Origin: Paracoccaceae bacterium
GTDB lineage: Bacteria; Pseudomonadota; Alphaproteobacteria; Rhodobacterales; Rhodobacteraceae
Direction: 5' to 3'
Assembly: GCA_012270125.1 (NCBI GenBank)
Contig: JAAXIY010000022.1
Span: 2,585 to 41,627, forward strand
Length of the DNA: 39,043 bases
Shown here in pieces: positions 1-8,451 of this stretch (positions within the stretch are counted from its first letter, which is position 1; every line of letters starts with the position of its first letter). The notes beneath the pieces were generated by a model. The model did not search any database and was not told where the DNA came from. It worked only from the letters and a program-made list of their open reading frames with translations. The position numbers and the translations under genes were made by a program.

Positions 1-813
1 GAAATAAGAATGCGCAAAACACATGGTCTTGGACTTTTGGCAATTCATAGGGGTGGAGAAACCTTAAGTTTAGTACAGACTGAGGAGCATGAAGCAACTG
101 ATATTGCCGAAGTTCCATTCAAAGCAGGTGATACTCTGGTTTCTTTCACCGCATGGGAAAATTTAGCAAGACTAGAACAATCTAGAGATTTTGTAGTCGT
201 GACTTCTGATTATCCAAAAGAAGAGTTGCGACCAAATAAAGTTGCATGGGCAATCTTGTTTTTTTGTATATCACTTTTTCTTATTTTGTTTACTGATTTA
301 AGATTATCTTTGGCGCTTTTAACAGGAGCATGTGGAATGATTGCTTCAAATGTTTTAAGGATTGATGAAGCATATGAGGCAGTAAGTTGGCCCACCGTAT
401 TTCTCTTGGCTAGTTTGATACCATTGGGGCAAGCTGTTCAAAATACTGGAACAGCTGAATGGATAGCTCAAAATATTCTTCTTTTATTGGACGGTTGGCC
501 AATTTGGGGCCTACAAGCAGCCCTAGCTGTCTTGGCGACTGCATTCACGCTGGTAATGTCAAACGTGGGAGCAACTGTTTTGCTTGTTCCATTGGCTGTT
601 TCGATAGCATTAGCGGCTGGGGCAAGTCCTGCTCTTTTTGCTCTAACGGTGGCTATTTCAACTTCAAATTCATTCTTGATACCCACGCACCAAGTCAATG
701 CTTTGATAATGGGACCAGGTGGATATAAAGTGACTGACTTCATAAGAAGTGGGGGAATAATGACAATACTGTTTTTAATAGTCTCCCTCAGTGTAATGAA
801 TATTTTGTTTTAA
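1..813 (+). CDS. SLC13/DASS-family transporter, C-terminal part (5' truncated by the window)
   Basis: The frame is open from the first base of the window (three sense codons precede the first ATG at 10), so this is probably the C-terminal portion of a longer gene. Residues up to about 70 are hydrophilic and look like a TrkA-C (RCK_C) regulatory domain. After that come several hydrophobic membrane segments. Near the end is the family signature around SNSFLIPTHQVNALIMGPGG, typical of Na+/dicarboxylate or sulfate symporters and their TrkA-C-containing bacterial relatives. The protein would sit in the inner membrane and import an anion such as sulfate or a dicarboxylate; the substrate cannot be read from the sequence. 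It ends 27 bp before the fusion gene downstream and may be co-transcribed with it. The family is fairly sure, the substrate is not. Confidence 0.85.
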   Translation, partial: EIRMRKTHGLGLLAIHRGGETLSLVQTEEHEATDIAEVPFKAGDTLVSFTAWENLARLEQSRDFVVVTSDYPKEELRPNKVAWAILFFCISLFLILFTDLRLSLALLTGACGMIASNVLRIDEAYEAVSWPTVFLLASLIPLGQAVQNTGTAEWIAQNILLLLDGWPIWGLQAALAVLATAFTLVMSNVGATVLLVPLAVSIALAAGASPALFALTVAISTSNSFLIPTHQVNALIMGPGGYKVTDFIRSGGIMTILFLIVSLSVMNILF

Positions 814-840
814 TCCTTTAAAACACTTTGTGGAGTTTCT

Positions 841-3800
841 ATGAATACTAGTCCTGAAGTGAGTTCAAAAGAATTTTGGGAAGGCGTTTTAAAATCCCAT
901 TGGGGTATTGATGCTAAGTTGAATTCGCTACCTGGCGAGCTTGATCAAAATTTTCTCGCCCAAGAAAAAAATGGTTCAAAGTATATTTTAAAGATTATGC
1001 GAACTGATTGCCCTGACTGGTTGATTAAGGCCCAGATTGAATCAATTGAAAAGATAAATACAAAGGATCCGTCGTTAAAAGCCCCGAAGATAGTCAAGTC
1101 CTTGCAAGGAGCCCCATTTATTATTCAAACTGATCAGGCCGGAAATGCTAGGTTGCTTTGGGTACAGGGTTATATCCCGGGCAAGTGTTACGCTGAAATT
1201 AAACAGAAAACGACGGATCTTTCATTTTCAATAGGTGTTACTTTAGGTGGCATTGGTAAAGCTTTGGCGGATTATCAAAATGAGAATCTAGTTCGAGAAT
1301 TTAAATGGTATTTGCCTGGGTCTCTTTGGATAGAAAAACACTTAGAAGTTATAGAAAATTCTGAACGGCATGGGATTATTTTAAAAATAGTTAAAGACTT
1401 TAAAGAGGTTCTTCCAAAACTGTCCAATCTGGCCTCACAAATAATTCATAACGATCCTAATGATTATAATATCTTAATATCAGGTGATAATTATCGACCC
1501 TTAAACGTTTCTGGAATAGTAGATTTTGGTGATATCTGTCAGGCACCACGAATTTGTGATTTAGCAATTGCCGCGGCCTATATTGTCTTGGATCACCCTG
1601 ATCCAGAAAAAATGCTGGCAGCATTGGTTTCAGGCTACAATTCAATTTACCCACTCTCCACCCAAGAGGTAGACATAATTTGGCGTCTTTTGAGGATGAG
1701 GCTAGCAGTAAGCGTTGTAAACTCAACATTGCTGGCGGCAGAGAGTCCAAGTGACGACTATATTACTATTTCACAGGCACCGGCTTGGAGATTTTTAGAG
1801 AAGTTAGACTTTAATGAAGGTTTAATAAGAGCAAGACTTCGAAGTGTTTGTGATATGCCAATAGTTGAGGGCGCTGATCGGGTATTAAATTGGATAAGCA
1901 AAGAGAAGGGTAAGTTTGCACCGCTTTTTGGTGTTTCTTTGAAAAATTTAGAAATGAAATCTTTATCAGCAGAAAAGATATCGGTTCCTGAAAATCCATT
2001 TGAATTAACCAGAGAAGAGGCAAAGGTTATTGGCACCGAAAATGATGAGACCGATACTATCTGGCTTGGATATTACAATGAGCCTCGACTAATCTACACA
2101 GCTCCAGCCTTTAAGAAGGGGCCTTGGAAAGCAAGTAATAGACGGACAGTTCATATTGCAATTGATGTTTTCGCTAATAAGGGCACTAAACTATATGCTC
2201 CAATGGAAGGTGAGGTCTTTACAGCGGAATATCGTGATAGCCCATTAGACTACGGTGGAGTTGTCATTTTAAAACATACTACTCCAGACAATGATGAATT
2301 TTTTACCTTATATGGACATTTGGACCCTCAGTTTTTGGACGCACTTCAAGTGGGTGATAAAATTGATAAAGGCCAAGAATTTTGCAAATTAGGTGGCCCA
2401 GATGTGAACGGTGGCTGGGCACCGCATGTTCATTTTCAAATTGCTATGACTACAGATGGCATGGAAGCTGACTGGCCAGGTGTGGCTGATCCTGATGATC
2501 TTGATTTTTGGAACTCTGTCTGTCCAAACCCTGCATCTATGCTAAATTTAGAAGAACACGACTGCGTATATAACTTTAACAAAAAAACTGAAGTCTTAAG
2601 CGCTCGAGAAAAATACTTTGGAGGAAATCTAAGTGTTTCGTATAACGATCCTATATTGATCTCCAGGGCGTGGAGGCATCATATTTTTGATGAATGGGGA
2701 AGACCTTACCTAGACGCTTATAATAATGTCCCCCATGTAGGCCATTCACATCCTCGCATCAATCTTGTTGCCTCAGATCAACTCAAAAAGGTTAATTCGA
2801 ACACGCGATACTTACATCCATTGCAAACTGAATTTGCCGAAAAAATACTATCTAAGTTACCAAGTGAATTTGAGGTGTGTTATTTTGTTAATTCTGGATC
2901 TGAAGCCAACGAGTTAGCACTGCGTTTGGCTCAGGCACATACTCACAAAACAGGAATTATAACTCCTGATGAAGGTTATTTTGGCAATACTACAGGAGCA
3001 TTAAGTATTTCTGCCTATAAATTCAAAAAGCCAAACGGAGTGGGGCAAGCTGACTGGGTTGAAATTATTGAAGTACCTGATGACTACAGAGGATCTTTTA
3101 AAAAAGATGATCCCGATAGGTCAATAAAATATGCTAATTTTGTTGATGGAGCAATTGAAAGTCTTAACTCAAAAGGTCATGGATTGTCTGGTTTCATCAT
3201 GGAAACATTTCCTTCTGTGGGAGGGCAAATTATTCCACCAGAAGGATATTTGGCGCAAGTTTACAGCAAGATAAGAAAGCATGGTGGCGTTTGTATTGCT
3301 GATGAAGTTCAAACAGGATTAGGTCGATTAGGTGACTATTACTTTGGCTTTGAATTCCAAAAAGTAATTCCTGATGTTGTTGTCCTTGGAAAGCCGCTTG
3401 GAAATGGTCATCCAATTGGGGCTGTGATAACAACCAAAACAATCGCACAAAGCTTTGATAATGGTATTGAATTCTTCTCAACTTTTGGTGGTTCAAACTT
3501 ATCCTGTAGAATTGGCAAAGAGGTTTTGGAAATTGTTGATGAAGAGAAACTTCAAAGTAATGCAAAAATAGTTGGTGATTTTTTGCTTGCCGGATTTCGA
3601 GAATTAAAAGAAAAGTTTGAATTTATTGGTGATGTTCGTGGGATGGGTCTGTTTATTGGGATAGAAATAATTGAAAATGATGGTGCAGAGTCTCCAGAAT
3701 TATGTGCGTATATTAAAAATAAAATGCGCGAAAATAGAGTTTTACTTGGAAGTGATGGTCCAAAGGACAACGTTATTAAAATAAGACCACCACTGACTAT

Positions 3801-3879
3801 TGACCTTGAAGATGCCCAGATGCTGCTCGAAACTTTCTCAGGGGTTTTAGACGGAACTCAAGACTGGCACTATGAGTAA
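841..3879 (+). CDS. Trifunctional fusion: APH-type kinase + M23 peptidase domain + class III aminotransferase/phospholyase
   Basis: A 1012-aa protein with three domains. Residues ~20-330 are an APH/choline-kinase-like fold with the catalytic loop HNDPNDYNIL (His203) and the metal motif DFGD. Residues ~395-560 are an M23-type domain with all expected zinc ligands (HIAID, His438 and Asp442; HVH, His529 and His531). Residues ~610-1012 are a fold-type I class III aminotransferase with NSGSEANELALR, IADEVQTGLGR and the PLP lysine Lys851 in LGKPLGNGHP. In animals, APH-type hydroxylysine kinase and AGXT2L-type PLP enzymes act in sequence, phosphorylating a hydroxyl and then eliminating phosphate and ammonia to leave an aldehyde. 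The fusion suggests the same chemistry on an amino alcohol, which is inference. The M23 role is unknown; no signal peptide is visible. The start is supported by GGAG five bases upstream. Sure of domains, unsure of substrate. Confidence 0.88.
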   Translation: MNTSPEVSSKEFWEGVLKSHWGIDAKLNSLPGELDQNFLAQEKNGSKYILKIMRTDCPDWLIKAQIESIEKINTKDPSLKAPKIVKSLQGAPFIIQTDQAGNARLLWVQGYIPGKCYAEIKQKTTDLSFSIGVTLGGIGKALADYQNENLVREFKWYLPGSLWIEKHLEVIENSERHGIILKIVKDFKEVLPKLSNLASQIIHNDPNDYNILISGDNYRPLNVSGIVDFGDICQAPRICDLAIAAAYIVLDHPDPEKMLAALVSGYNSIYPLSTQEVDIIWRLLRMRLAVSVVNSTLLAAESPSDDYITISQAPAWRFLEKLDFNEGLIRARLRSVCDMPIVEGADRVLNWISKEKGKFAPLFGVSLKNLEMKSLSAEKISVPENPFELTREEAKVIGTENDETDTIWLGYYNEPRLIYTAPAFKKGPWKASNRRTVHIAIDVFANKGTKLYAPMEGEVFTAEYRDSPLDYGGVVILKHTTPDNDEFFTLYGHLDPQFLDALQVGDKIDKGQEFCKLGGPDVNGGWAPHVHFQIAMTTDGMEADWPGVADPDDLDFWNSVCPNPASMLNLEEHDCVYNFNKKTEVLSAREKYFGGNLSVSYNDPILISRAWRHHIFDEWGRPYLDAYNNVPHVGHSHPRINLVASDQLKKVNSNTRYLHPLQTEFAEKILSKLPSEFEVCYFVNSGSEANELALRLAQAHTHKTGIITPDEGYFGNTTGALSISAYKFKKPNGVGQADWVEIIEVPDDYRGSFKKDDPDRSIKYANFVDGAIESLNSKGHGLSGFIMETFPSVGGQIIPPEGYLAQVYSKIRKHGGVCIADEVQTGLGRLGDYYFGFEFQKVIPDVVVLGKPLGNGHPIGAVITTKTIAQSFDNGIEFFSTFGGSNLSCRIGKEVLEIVDEEKLQSNAKIVGDFLLAGFRELKEKFEFIGDVRGMGLFIGIEIIENDGAESPELCAYIKNKMRENRVLLGSDGPKDNVIKIRPPLTIDLEDAQMLLETFSGVLDGTQDWHYE

Positions 3880-3892
3880 ACTACCTTCAAAA

Positions 3893-5083
3893 CTATCGAG
3901 CGCCTGAAATCGCTATTTCTGTAAGTTCTTCCATTTCCTCAACAGTTGTCGCTCGCGGATTTGTACCTGTTGCGCTATCTAGCATTGCCTTTTCTGCTAT
4001 TCTTCTTTTGCATTCTAAGGGAATACCTATTTCAGACAAGGAGCGTGGTATGCTGACATACTGAAGTTTTCGTTCAATCTCCTGGATAATTAAATCGGGA
4101 GAAGAACCATTTAAGCCCATAGCATTAGAAATTGAGGGCAACTTTTCTTGTACTGTAGGTAGATTAAACTTCATCACAGCAGGCAAGATAATTGCATTGG
4201 TCAAACCATGCTGAGTATTGAACTCGGCGCCGATCATATGTGATATTGAATGTACAAGGCCAAGCCCCTTTGTAAAAGCAACTCCTGCAAAGCAAGATCC
4301 GATCAACATACCGCCTCTTGCATGAACATTCTTTGGATCGTCAAACGCAATCTCCAACCAGTTAGAAATAAGTTTCAATGCCTCGAGGGCAGCCCCGTCG
4401 CACAATGGATTTAATGATGGAACTATATAAGCCTCTAAAGCATGTGTTAATGCATCAACGCCAGTCCAAGCTGTTAGATTTGTTGGCAAGTCAATTGTTA
4501 ACTCAGGGTCTAAAATAGCAAGTGCTGGGCGCATCCCTAAATGGGCTAGACAAAATTTCATTCCCTGTTTCGTATCAGTTATCATAGCAGTACTTTCGGT
4601 TTCTGCTCCCGTACCAGCGGTTGTTGGAACTGTTATAAAAGTTGGAAAACAGTTTTTTGAACCTATTTTTGGTGATGGCTTTCTATATTCAAAATCCCAA
4701 AGATTTGCGCCACTATTTACAGTCATGCCAATGGCTTTTGCTCCGTCCATGGCGCTTCCACCGCCTATAGCAATTATGCTATCATGTTTGCCAGAACGAT
4801 ATGTTTCGCATCCTGCCATGATTTCGTCATCTCTTGGGTTAGGAGAGACTCCGAAGAATAATTTGCTTGGAATTGAGGCTTTCTGAAGAAGTGTTATTAG
4901 CCGATTAATAAAGGGAAGGTTTTTACTTCCTTCGTCTGTTATTATTAATGGGTTTGATATTTGAAATTGCTCACAAAACAGCCCTATTTCACTCAATCTG
5001 CCGGGCCCATAAGCAATCGGTATCGGAAACTCCCAGTCGATATTCTGATCAAGAAAGTTTTCATTTTTTGATGCTACTAACAT
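3893..5083 (-). CDS. Iron-containing alcohol dehydrogenase
   Basis: A 396-aa group III (Fe-dependent) alcohol dehydrogenase, the usual length for the family. The NAD(P)-binding motif GGGSAMDGAKAIG lies at residues 106-118. The four metal ligands are present with the same spacing as in FucO: Asp209, His213, His277 and His291. The enzyme interconverts an alcohol and an aldehyde or ketone in the cytoplasm; the substrate is not evident. The ATG start is preceded by GAGGGGAG. It is convergent with the fusion gene (13 bp apart) and lies 28 bp downstream of the MaoC gene on the same strand, so those two probably form an operon. It could use an aldehyde made by the neighbouring fusion enzyme, but this is only suggested by proximity. 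Confidence 0.93.
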   Translation of the reverse strand: MLVASKNENFLDQNIDWEFPIPIAYGPGRLSEIGLFCEQFQISNPLIITDEGSKNLPFINRLITLLQKASIPSKLFFGVSPNPRDDEIMAGCETYRSGKHDSIIAIGGGSAMDGAKAIGMTVNSGANLWDFEYRKPSPKIGSKNCFPTFITVPTTAGTGAETESTAMITDTKQGMKFCLAHLGMRPALAILDPELTIDLPTNLTAWTGVDALTHALEAYIVPSLNPLCDGAALEALKLISNWLEIAFDDPKNVHARGGMLIGSCFAGVAFTKGLGLVHSISHMIGAEFNTQHGLTNAIILPAVMKFNLPTVQEKLPSISNAMGLNGSSPDLIIQEIERKLQYVSIPRSLSEIGIPLECKRRIAEKAMLDSATGTNPRATTVEEMEELTEIAISGAR

Positions 5084-5111
5084 TAGGCTCCCCTCAAGAA
5101 AAAAATATCAC

Positions 5112-5588
5112 CTATAATTTTATTAGATAACGCTGAATTCCTTTTAGTACTAACTGTTTATTTTGATTATATATCTCAATATCTAGTCCCATAATTCCCG
5201 TAGAGTTGTTTGGCGACAATTCATTTATTTCGAAAATTGGGTAAATAGTATCTCCGCAATAGACTGGTTTTAAAAATTTGCATGATTGTTCCACAAAGCC
5301 AATTAAGTTCTTCCCTAGAATGTGGGCCAAAGGGGACGCACCAATAGCTGCCTGAATGAGCGTCATAAAACCATGGGCCAATAAATCTGGATGACCAACT
5401 TCAGCTAGATAATTCCTGTCATAGTGAATTGGATGATTATCTCCGCTTGCTGCTTGAAAGGCTGCAAAAATCCCTTCAGTCATCGTTCTGGACGGAGCAA
5501 AGAACTTTTCTCCTAATTCGAAATCTTTAAAACTCTGTTGTGGCAGTATCGAGTGTTTTGAGGGTTCAAATTCATTTTTTTTAGCCAA
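5112..5588 (-). CDS. MaoC-like hot-dog dehydratase/hydratase
   Basis: A 158-aa single hot-dog protein of the MaoC/(R)-specific enoyl-CoA hydratase family. Residues ~35-75 carry the hydratase motif, with SGDNHPIHYD supplying the catalytic Asp/His pair, followed by LLAHGFMTLIQAA. Members hydrate or dehydrate acyl-CoA thioesters in the cytoplasm. The start is a TTG: GGAGG lies five bases upstream and no in-frame ATG is available nearby. It is the first gene of a two-gene minus-strand unit with the iron alcohol dehydrogenase. A perfect 9-bp inverted repeat lies about 50 bp upstream and could be its operator. The exact acyl-CoA substrate is unknown. Confidence 0.88.
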   Translation of the reverse strand: MAKKNEFEPSKHSILPQQSFKDFELGEKFFAPSRTMTEGIFAAFQAASGDNHPIHYDRNYLAEVGHPDLLAHGFMTLIQAAIGASPLAHILGKNLIGFVEQSCKFLKPVYCGDTIYPIFEINELSPNNSTGIMGLDIEIYNQNKQLVLKGIQRYLIKL

Positions 5589-5640
5589 CTAATCCTCCAG
5601 AGAAAAACTTTTTGGCGCGAATAAATAATTCTAAGCATAC

Positions 5641-5670
5641 ACTATAATTGACAAAACTGTAAATTATAGT
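5641..5670. promoter_or_regulatory. Perfect 9-bp inverted repeat, candidate operator
   Basis: ACTATAATT at 5641-5649 is repeated in reverse complement as AATTATAGT at 5662-5670, with a 12-bp spacer. It lies 53 bp upstream of the TTG start of the MaoC-like gene on the minus strand. The size and symmetry fit a dimeric regulator site. The AT-rich composition makes chance possible, and no regulator gene is adjacent. Confidence 0.4.
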
Positions 5671-5682
5671 TTACGAATTTAA

Positions 5683-5794
5683 ATGTGGTGTTTGCTTCGG
5701 CTAAAGGCTCGCACCACATGCCTCAAGGTATGGGCTGTCGTGGGCTCATTCTTTGACTCCCCAGAGCATCTGCGTGCGCCAACAGGCGCAGATG
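5683..5794. ncRNA. Structured GC-rich intergenic segment, candidate non-coding RNA (strand unresolved)
   Basis: This stretch is clearly richer in G+C than its flanks and holds three consecutive hairpins: ATGTGGTG (5683-5690) with CACCACAT (5712-5719); TGGG-c-TCA (5741-5748) with TGA (5754-5756) and CCCA (5760-5763); and CATC plus TGCGCC (5767-5780) closing on GGCGCA plus GATG (5785-5794) over an AACA loop. No reading frame of note covers it. I do not recognise a known family: the 4.5S, tmRNA and common riboswitch signatures are absent. On the minus strand the first hairpin would be followed by TTTAAATT, so a minus transcript is slightly favoured. Together with the inverted repeat it fills the 295-bp gap between the MaoC and cytochrome b561 genes. 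Confidence 0.4.
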
Positions 5795-5883
5795 TTCATC
5801 TAAGGGAGTTTAGTACTTTCAGTATTTAATTACTCAGAGTTTTTGACGATAAAAAGTGTTCACTTAAAAGATATGGGATAAGA

Positions 5884-6357
5884 ATGGAAAAGTACTCCAA
5901 ACTCCAGGTATTTTTACACTGGGCAACTTTCATTTTAGTACTGTTTCAATTTTTATCGCCAAGTGGGATAGGAGAGGTGTTCAAACTTCGGTTAGAAAAT
6001 AAAGACTTTGAAGTAGGCGCCTTAGTCTCACTTCATATGGCAGTAGGAACTTTAATAATCTTGTTTATTTTTTCGCGAGTTTGGATGCGGCTTTCTGGTT
6101 TAGAACCACAGTACCAAAGCAATGGACAAAGAAGCCTAAAAATTTTGGCAAGGATAGTTCAGTTTAGCATGTATGGGGTATTACTTTTACTGCCAATTAC
6201 GGGTGGCATTGCATGGTTTCAACTGTCAATAGATGCTCGTAATATTCATGAATTTCTACGCCCAGTTTTACTTGTTCTTGTGTTGATACATGTTCTAGCT
6301 TCGCTATTTCACCATTTTGTTCAAAAGAACAGTATTTTTAAGCGGATGTGGTTTTAA
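5884..6357 (+). CDS. Cytochrome b561 family protein
   Basis: A 157-aa four-helix membrane protein of the bacterial cytochrome b561 (CybB/YceJ-like) family. Membrane segments lie near residues 8-28, 45-70, 95-115 and 125-148. Candidate haem-ligating histidines are in LHWATF near the N-terminus, SLHMAVG in helix 2, and IHVLASLFHH in helix 4. Such proteins pass electrons within the inner membrane, commonly from quinol or to superoxide. The length is a little short of the usual ~175 aa, but all helices are there. It stands alone on the plus strand and is convergent with htpG (48 bp apart). The physiological partner is unknown. Confidence 0.88.
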   Translation: MEKYSKLQVFLHWATFILVLFQFLSPSGIGEVFKLRLENKDFEVGALVSLHMAVGTLIILFIFSRVWMRLSGLEPQYQSNGQRSLKILARIVQFSMYGVLLLLPITGGIAWFQLSIDARNIHEFLRPVLLVLVLIHVLASLFHHFVQKNSIFKRMWF

Positions 6358-6405
6358 ATTGCATGAAGGCTTGAAAAATTACCAAAAAATTAATAGCGAG
6401 TTTCT

Positions 6406-8247
6406 TTAATCACTCAAACTCACTGTTATTAAATCTTCTGAAAATTTTTGAGCATCCGAAGGCATTTCTCCATCTAAAATTCTGGCTTGTTCAAAAAGGA
6501 CTCTGCTCAGTGCTTTTTGTACTTCAATAGATTTTTTTGGTAATTTTTTAATCAACTCATGACCTGTGTTGATTTCAAGAACTTTTTTAGTCCCTTCATA
6601 ATCTGGATTTTGCGCTTTAAGGATTCTTTCTAGATTGAAATCCAAACCGCCATCACCAGCTACTAGTCGAACTGGACTATCTACTAAGCTTGACGACTCA
6701 ACAACATCAGCAACCAATTCCTCCAAATGCGATTTAATCAGCTCAATTGTTCCTTTGGCTGCTTTTGACTTTTTATTTTTTTGAGTTTCTTTTGGTCCAA
6801 CTTCAGACAAATCATATTTATCTCTTGAAATTGATACAAATTTCTTTTCGTCAAATTGCGCCATTTGTGACATCCAAAAAGCATCTATAGGATCCGTCAT
6901 GAGCAAGACATCGACTTCCTTAGATTTGAAACCTTCCAAATGGGGACTTGATTGTGCTTGTTTTAGGGTGTCTGCAGTAAGATAATAGATTGCATCTTGT
7001 CCTTCTGACATATTGTCTAAATAATCTTGCATTGTGATGAGCTTATTTTCTTTGTTTGAGAACACTCGTATAATCTCAATGATTTTGTCTCTATTTTCAT
7101 AATCTTCGTAGAGACCTTCCTTGATTACTTTTCCAAATTGCGACCAGAAAGCATCATATTCTATCTCGTCTTTTTTGAGTTTTTTCTTCAGTTCAGATAA
7201 AACTCTTTTTGTAATAGACTTTGCAATTTTCTTTAAGACAGGGCTATTTTGAACAAGCTCTCGGCTCACATTTAGATCGAGGCTAGTAGTGTCTAAAATT
7301 CCTTGAACAAATCGCAGCCATGTTGGGATTAATCCATCAATATCTTTGCTTATGAACACCCTATTTATGTATAGACTAAGGCGCGTCTTTCGCTCAGGCT
7401 CATAAAGGTCAAATGGCGCTGTTTTTGGAATAAAAAGTAAGTTAGTAAAATCGATCGCACCTTCAGTTTTATTGTGTATATGCAAATATGGATCATCAAA
7501 CGCGCCAAAATTGCTTTTGTAAAATTCTGAATATTCTTCATTTTTAATTGAACTGCTAGAACGTGTCCAAAGCGCTTGCGCGCTATTTGCTTGCTCTGCT
7601 TCGTTATCATTATCTTTAACGTTAATGGGAACTGTAATGTGGTCAGAATACTTTTTAACTAAACTTTTTATTTTAAATGAATCCAGATAATCCTTAGCAT
7701 CTTTTCGTAAGAATAATTTTATAGAGGTTCCGATATCCTCCAGTTGCTCGCTTTCCGAAATATCAAATCCATTTTGCCCGTCACTTTCCCAGACGAATGT
7801 ATTTTTAGTACCAGCTTTTTTTGAAGTAACAACAACTTTGTCAGCTACCATAAATGCTGAATAAAACCCTACTCCAAATTGACCAATAAGTGTTTTTGCG
7901 GCGTCTTTAGTGTTATCATCGGCTGATAATTCTTCCAGAAAAGAAGATGTTCCAGATTTAGCAATTGTGCCAAGAGTTTCAGCTAGCTCATCCTTATCCA
8001 ATCCGATTCCAGTATCTGTGATATCGATCGTCTTTTTCTTTTTATCTATATCAATTCGAATGCTGTCTTCTGATGTATTTAAAACGGCAGGATCTGTCTG
8101 ACCTAAAAATTTTCTTTTATGAATGGCGTCAGATGCGTTTGATAAAAGTTCTCTTAAAAATATATCACGATCTGAATAAAGCGAATTAATAACAATATTT
8201 AAAATTTTTCCTGTATCGGCTTCGAAACCCTGCGAATATTTGCTCAT
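6406..8247 (-). CDS. htpG: Molecular chaperone HtpG (bacterial Hsp90)
   Basis: An ATP-dependent homodimeric cytosolic chaperone. The N-terminal GHKL ATPase domain is clear: NSLYSDRDIFLRELLSNASDA near residue 20, DTGIGL, and the lid sequence IGQFGVGFYSAFMVADKV. The middle domain has RVFISKDIDGLIPTWLRFV and LNVSRELVQ, and the C-terminal dimerisation domain follows. I start the gene at the ATG at 8247, because GGAGGA sits directly upstream; a TTG four codons earlier would start inside that ribosome-binding site. This gives 613 aa, within the family range. It is a single-gene unit, with a possible heat-shock promoter upstream. Confidence 0.97.
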   Translation of the reverse strand: MSKYSQGFEADTGKILNIVINSLYSDRDIFLRELLSNASDAIHKRKFLGQTDPAVLNTSEDSIRIDIDKKKKTIDITDTGIGLDKDELAETLGTIAKSGTSSFLEELSADDNTKDAAKTLIGQFGVGFYSAFMVADKVVVTSKKAGTKNTFVWESDGQNGFDISESEQLEDIGTSIKLFLRKDAKDYLDSFKIKSLVKKYSDHITVPINVKDNDNEAEQANSAQALWTRSSSSIKNEEYSEFYKSNFGAFDDPYLHIHNKTEGAIDFTNLLFIPKTAPFDLYEPERKTRLSLYINRVFISKDIDGLIPTWLRFVQGILDTTSLDLNVSRELVQNSPVLKKIAKSITKRVLSELKKKLKKDEIEYDAFWSQFGKVIKEGLYEDYENRDKIIEIIRVFSNKENKLITMQDYLDNMSEGQDAIYYLTADTLKQAQSSPHLEGFKSKEVDVLLMTDPIDAFWMSQMAQFDEKKFVSISRDKYDLSEVGPKETQKNKKSKAAKGTIELIKSHLEELVADVVESSSLVDSPVRLVAGDGGLDFNLERILKAQNPDYEGTKKVLEINTGHELIKKLPKKSIEVQKALSRVLFEQARILDGEMPSDAQKFSEDLITVSLSD

Positions 8248-8273
8248 TACTTCCTCCAAAATCCGACACTGAT

Positions 8274-8299
8274 TTAATACCTTAAATTAAAAATTCAAG
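8274..8299 (-). promoter_or_regulatory. Possible RpoH-type promoter of htpG
   Basis: Reading the minus strand, CTTGAA (8299-8294) is followed after 14 bp by TATTAA (8279-8274), about 27 bp from the htpG start. The -35 half matches the heat-shock sigma consensus. The -10 half is a weak match to the usual C-rich element, so this is tentative. The rest of the 204-bp gap up to the LysE gene is AT-rich with nothing else clear. Confidence 0.3.
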
Positions 8300-8451
8300 C
8301 ACTTACTCTTTATATTTATTTTTGCAGTTGTTGTGCACACCTATAAGTATTACTGGTTTGTTACTGATTGAAATGATTTGGTTTGTTTAAATTTCTGTTA
8401 GCGACCTGAAGCTTGGATATACTAAATTTTAAAGTTTAAGATTTTGACCGC

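Noticed and set aside
5683-5794. Signal recognition particle RNA, 6S RNA or a known riboswitch in this gap
   Set aside because: The GGAAGGAAGCAGCC-type SRP core, a 6S-like long closing stem with a central bulge, and the conserved riboswitch cores I know are not present, so it is kept as an unassigned element.
8247-8259. A longer HtpG starting at the TTG at 8259
   Set aside because: That codon overlaps the GGAGGA ribosome-binding site that serves the ATG at 8247, so the shorter form is right.
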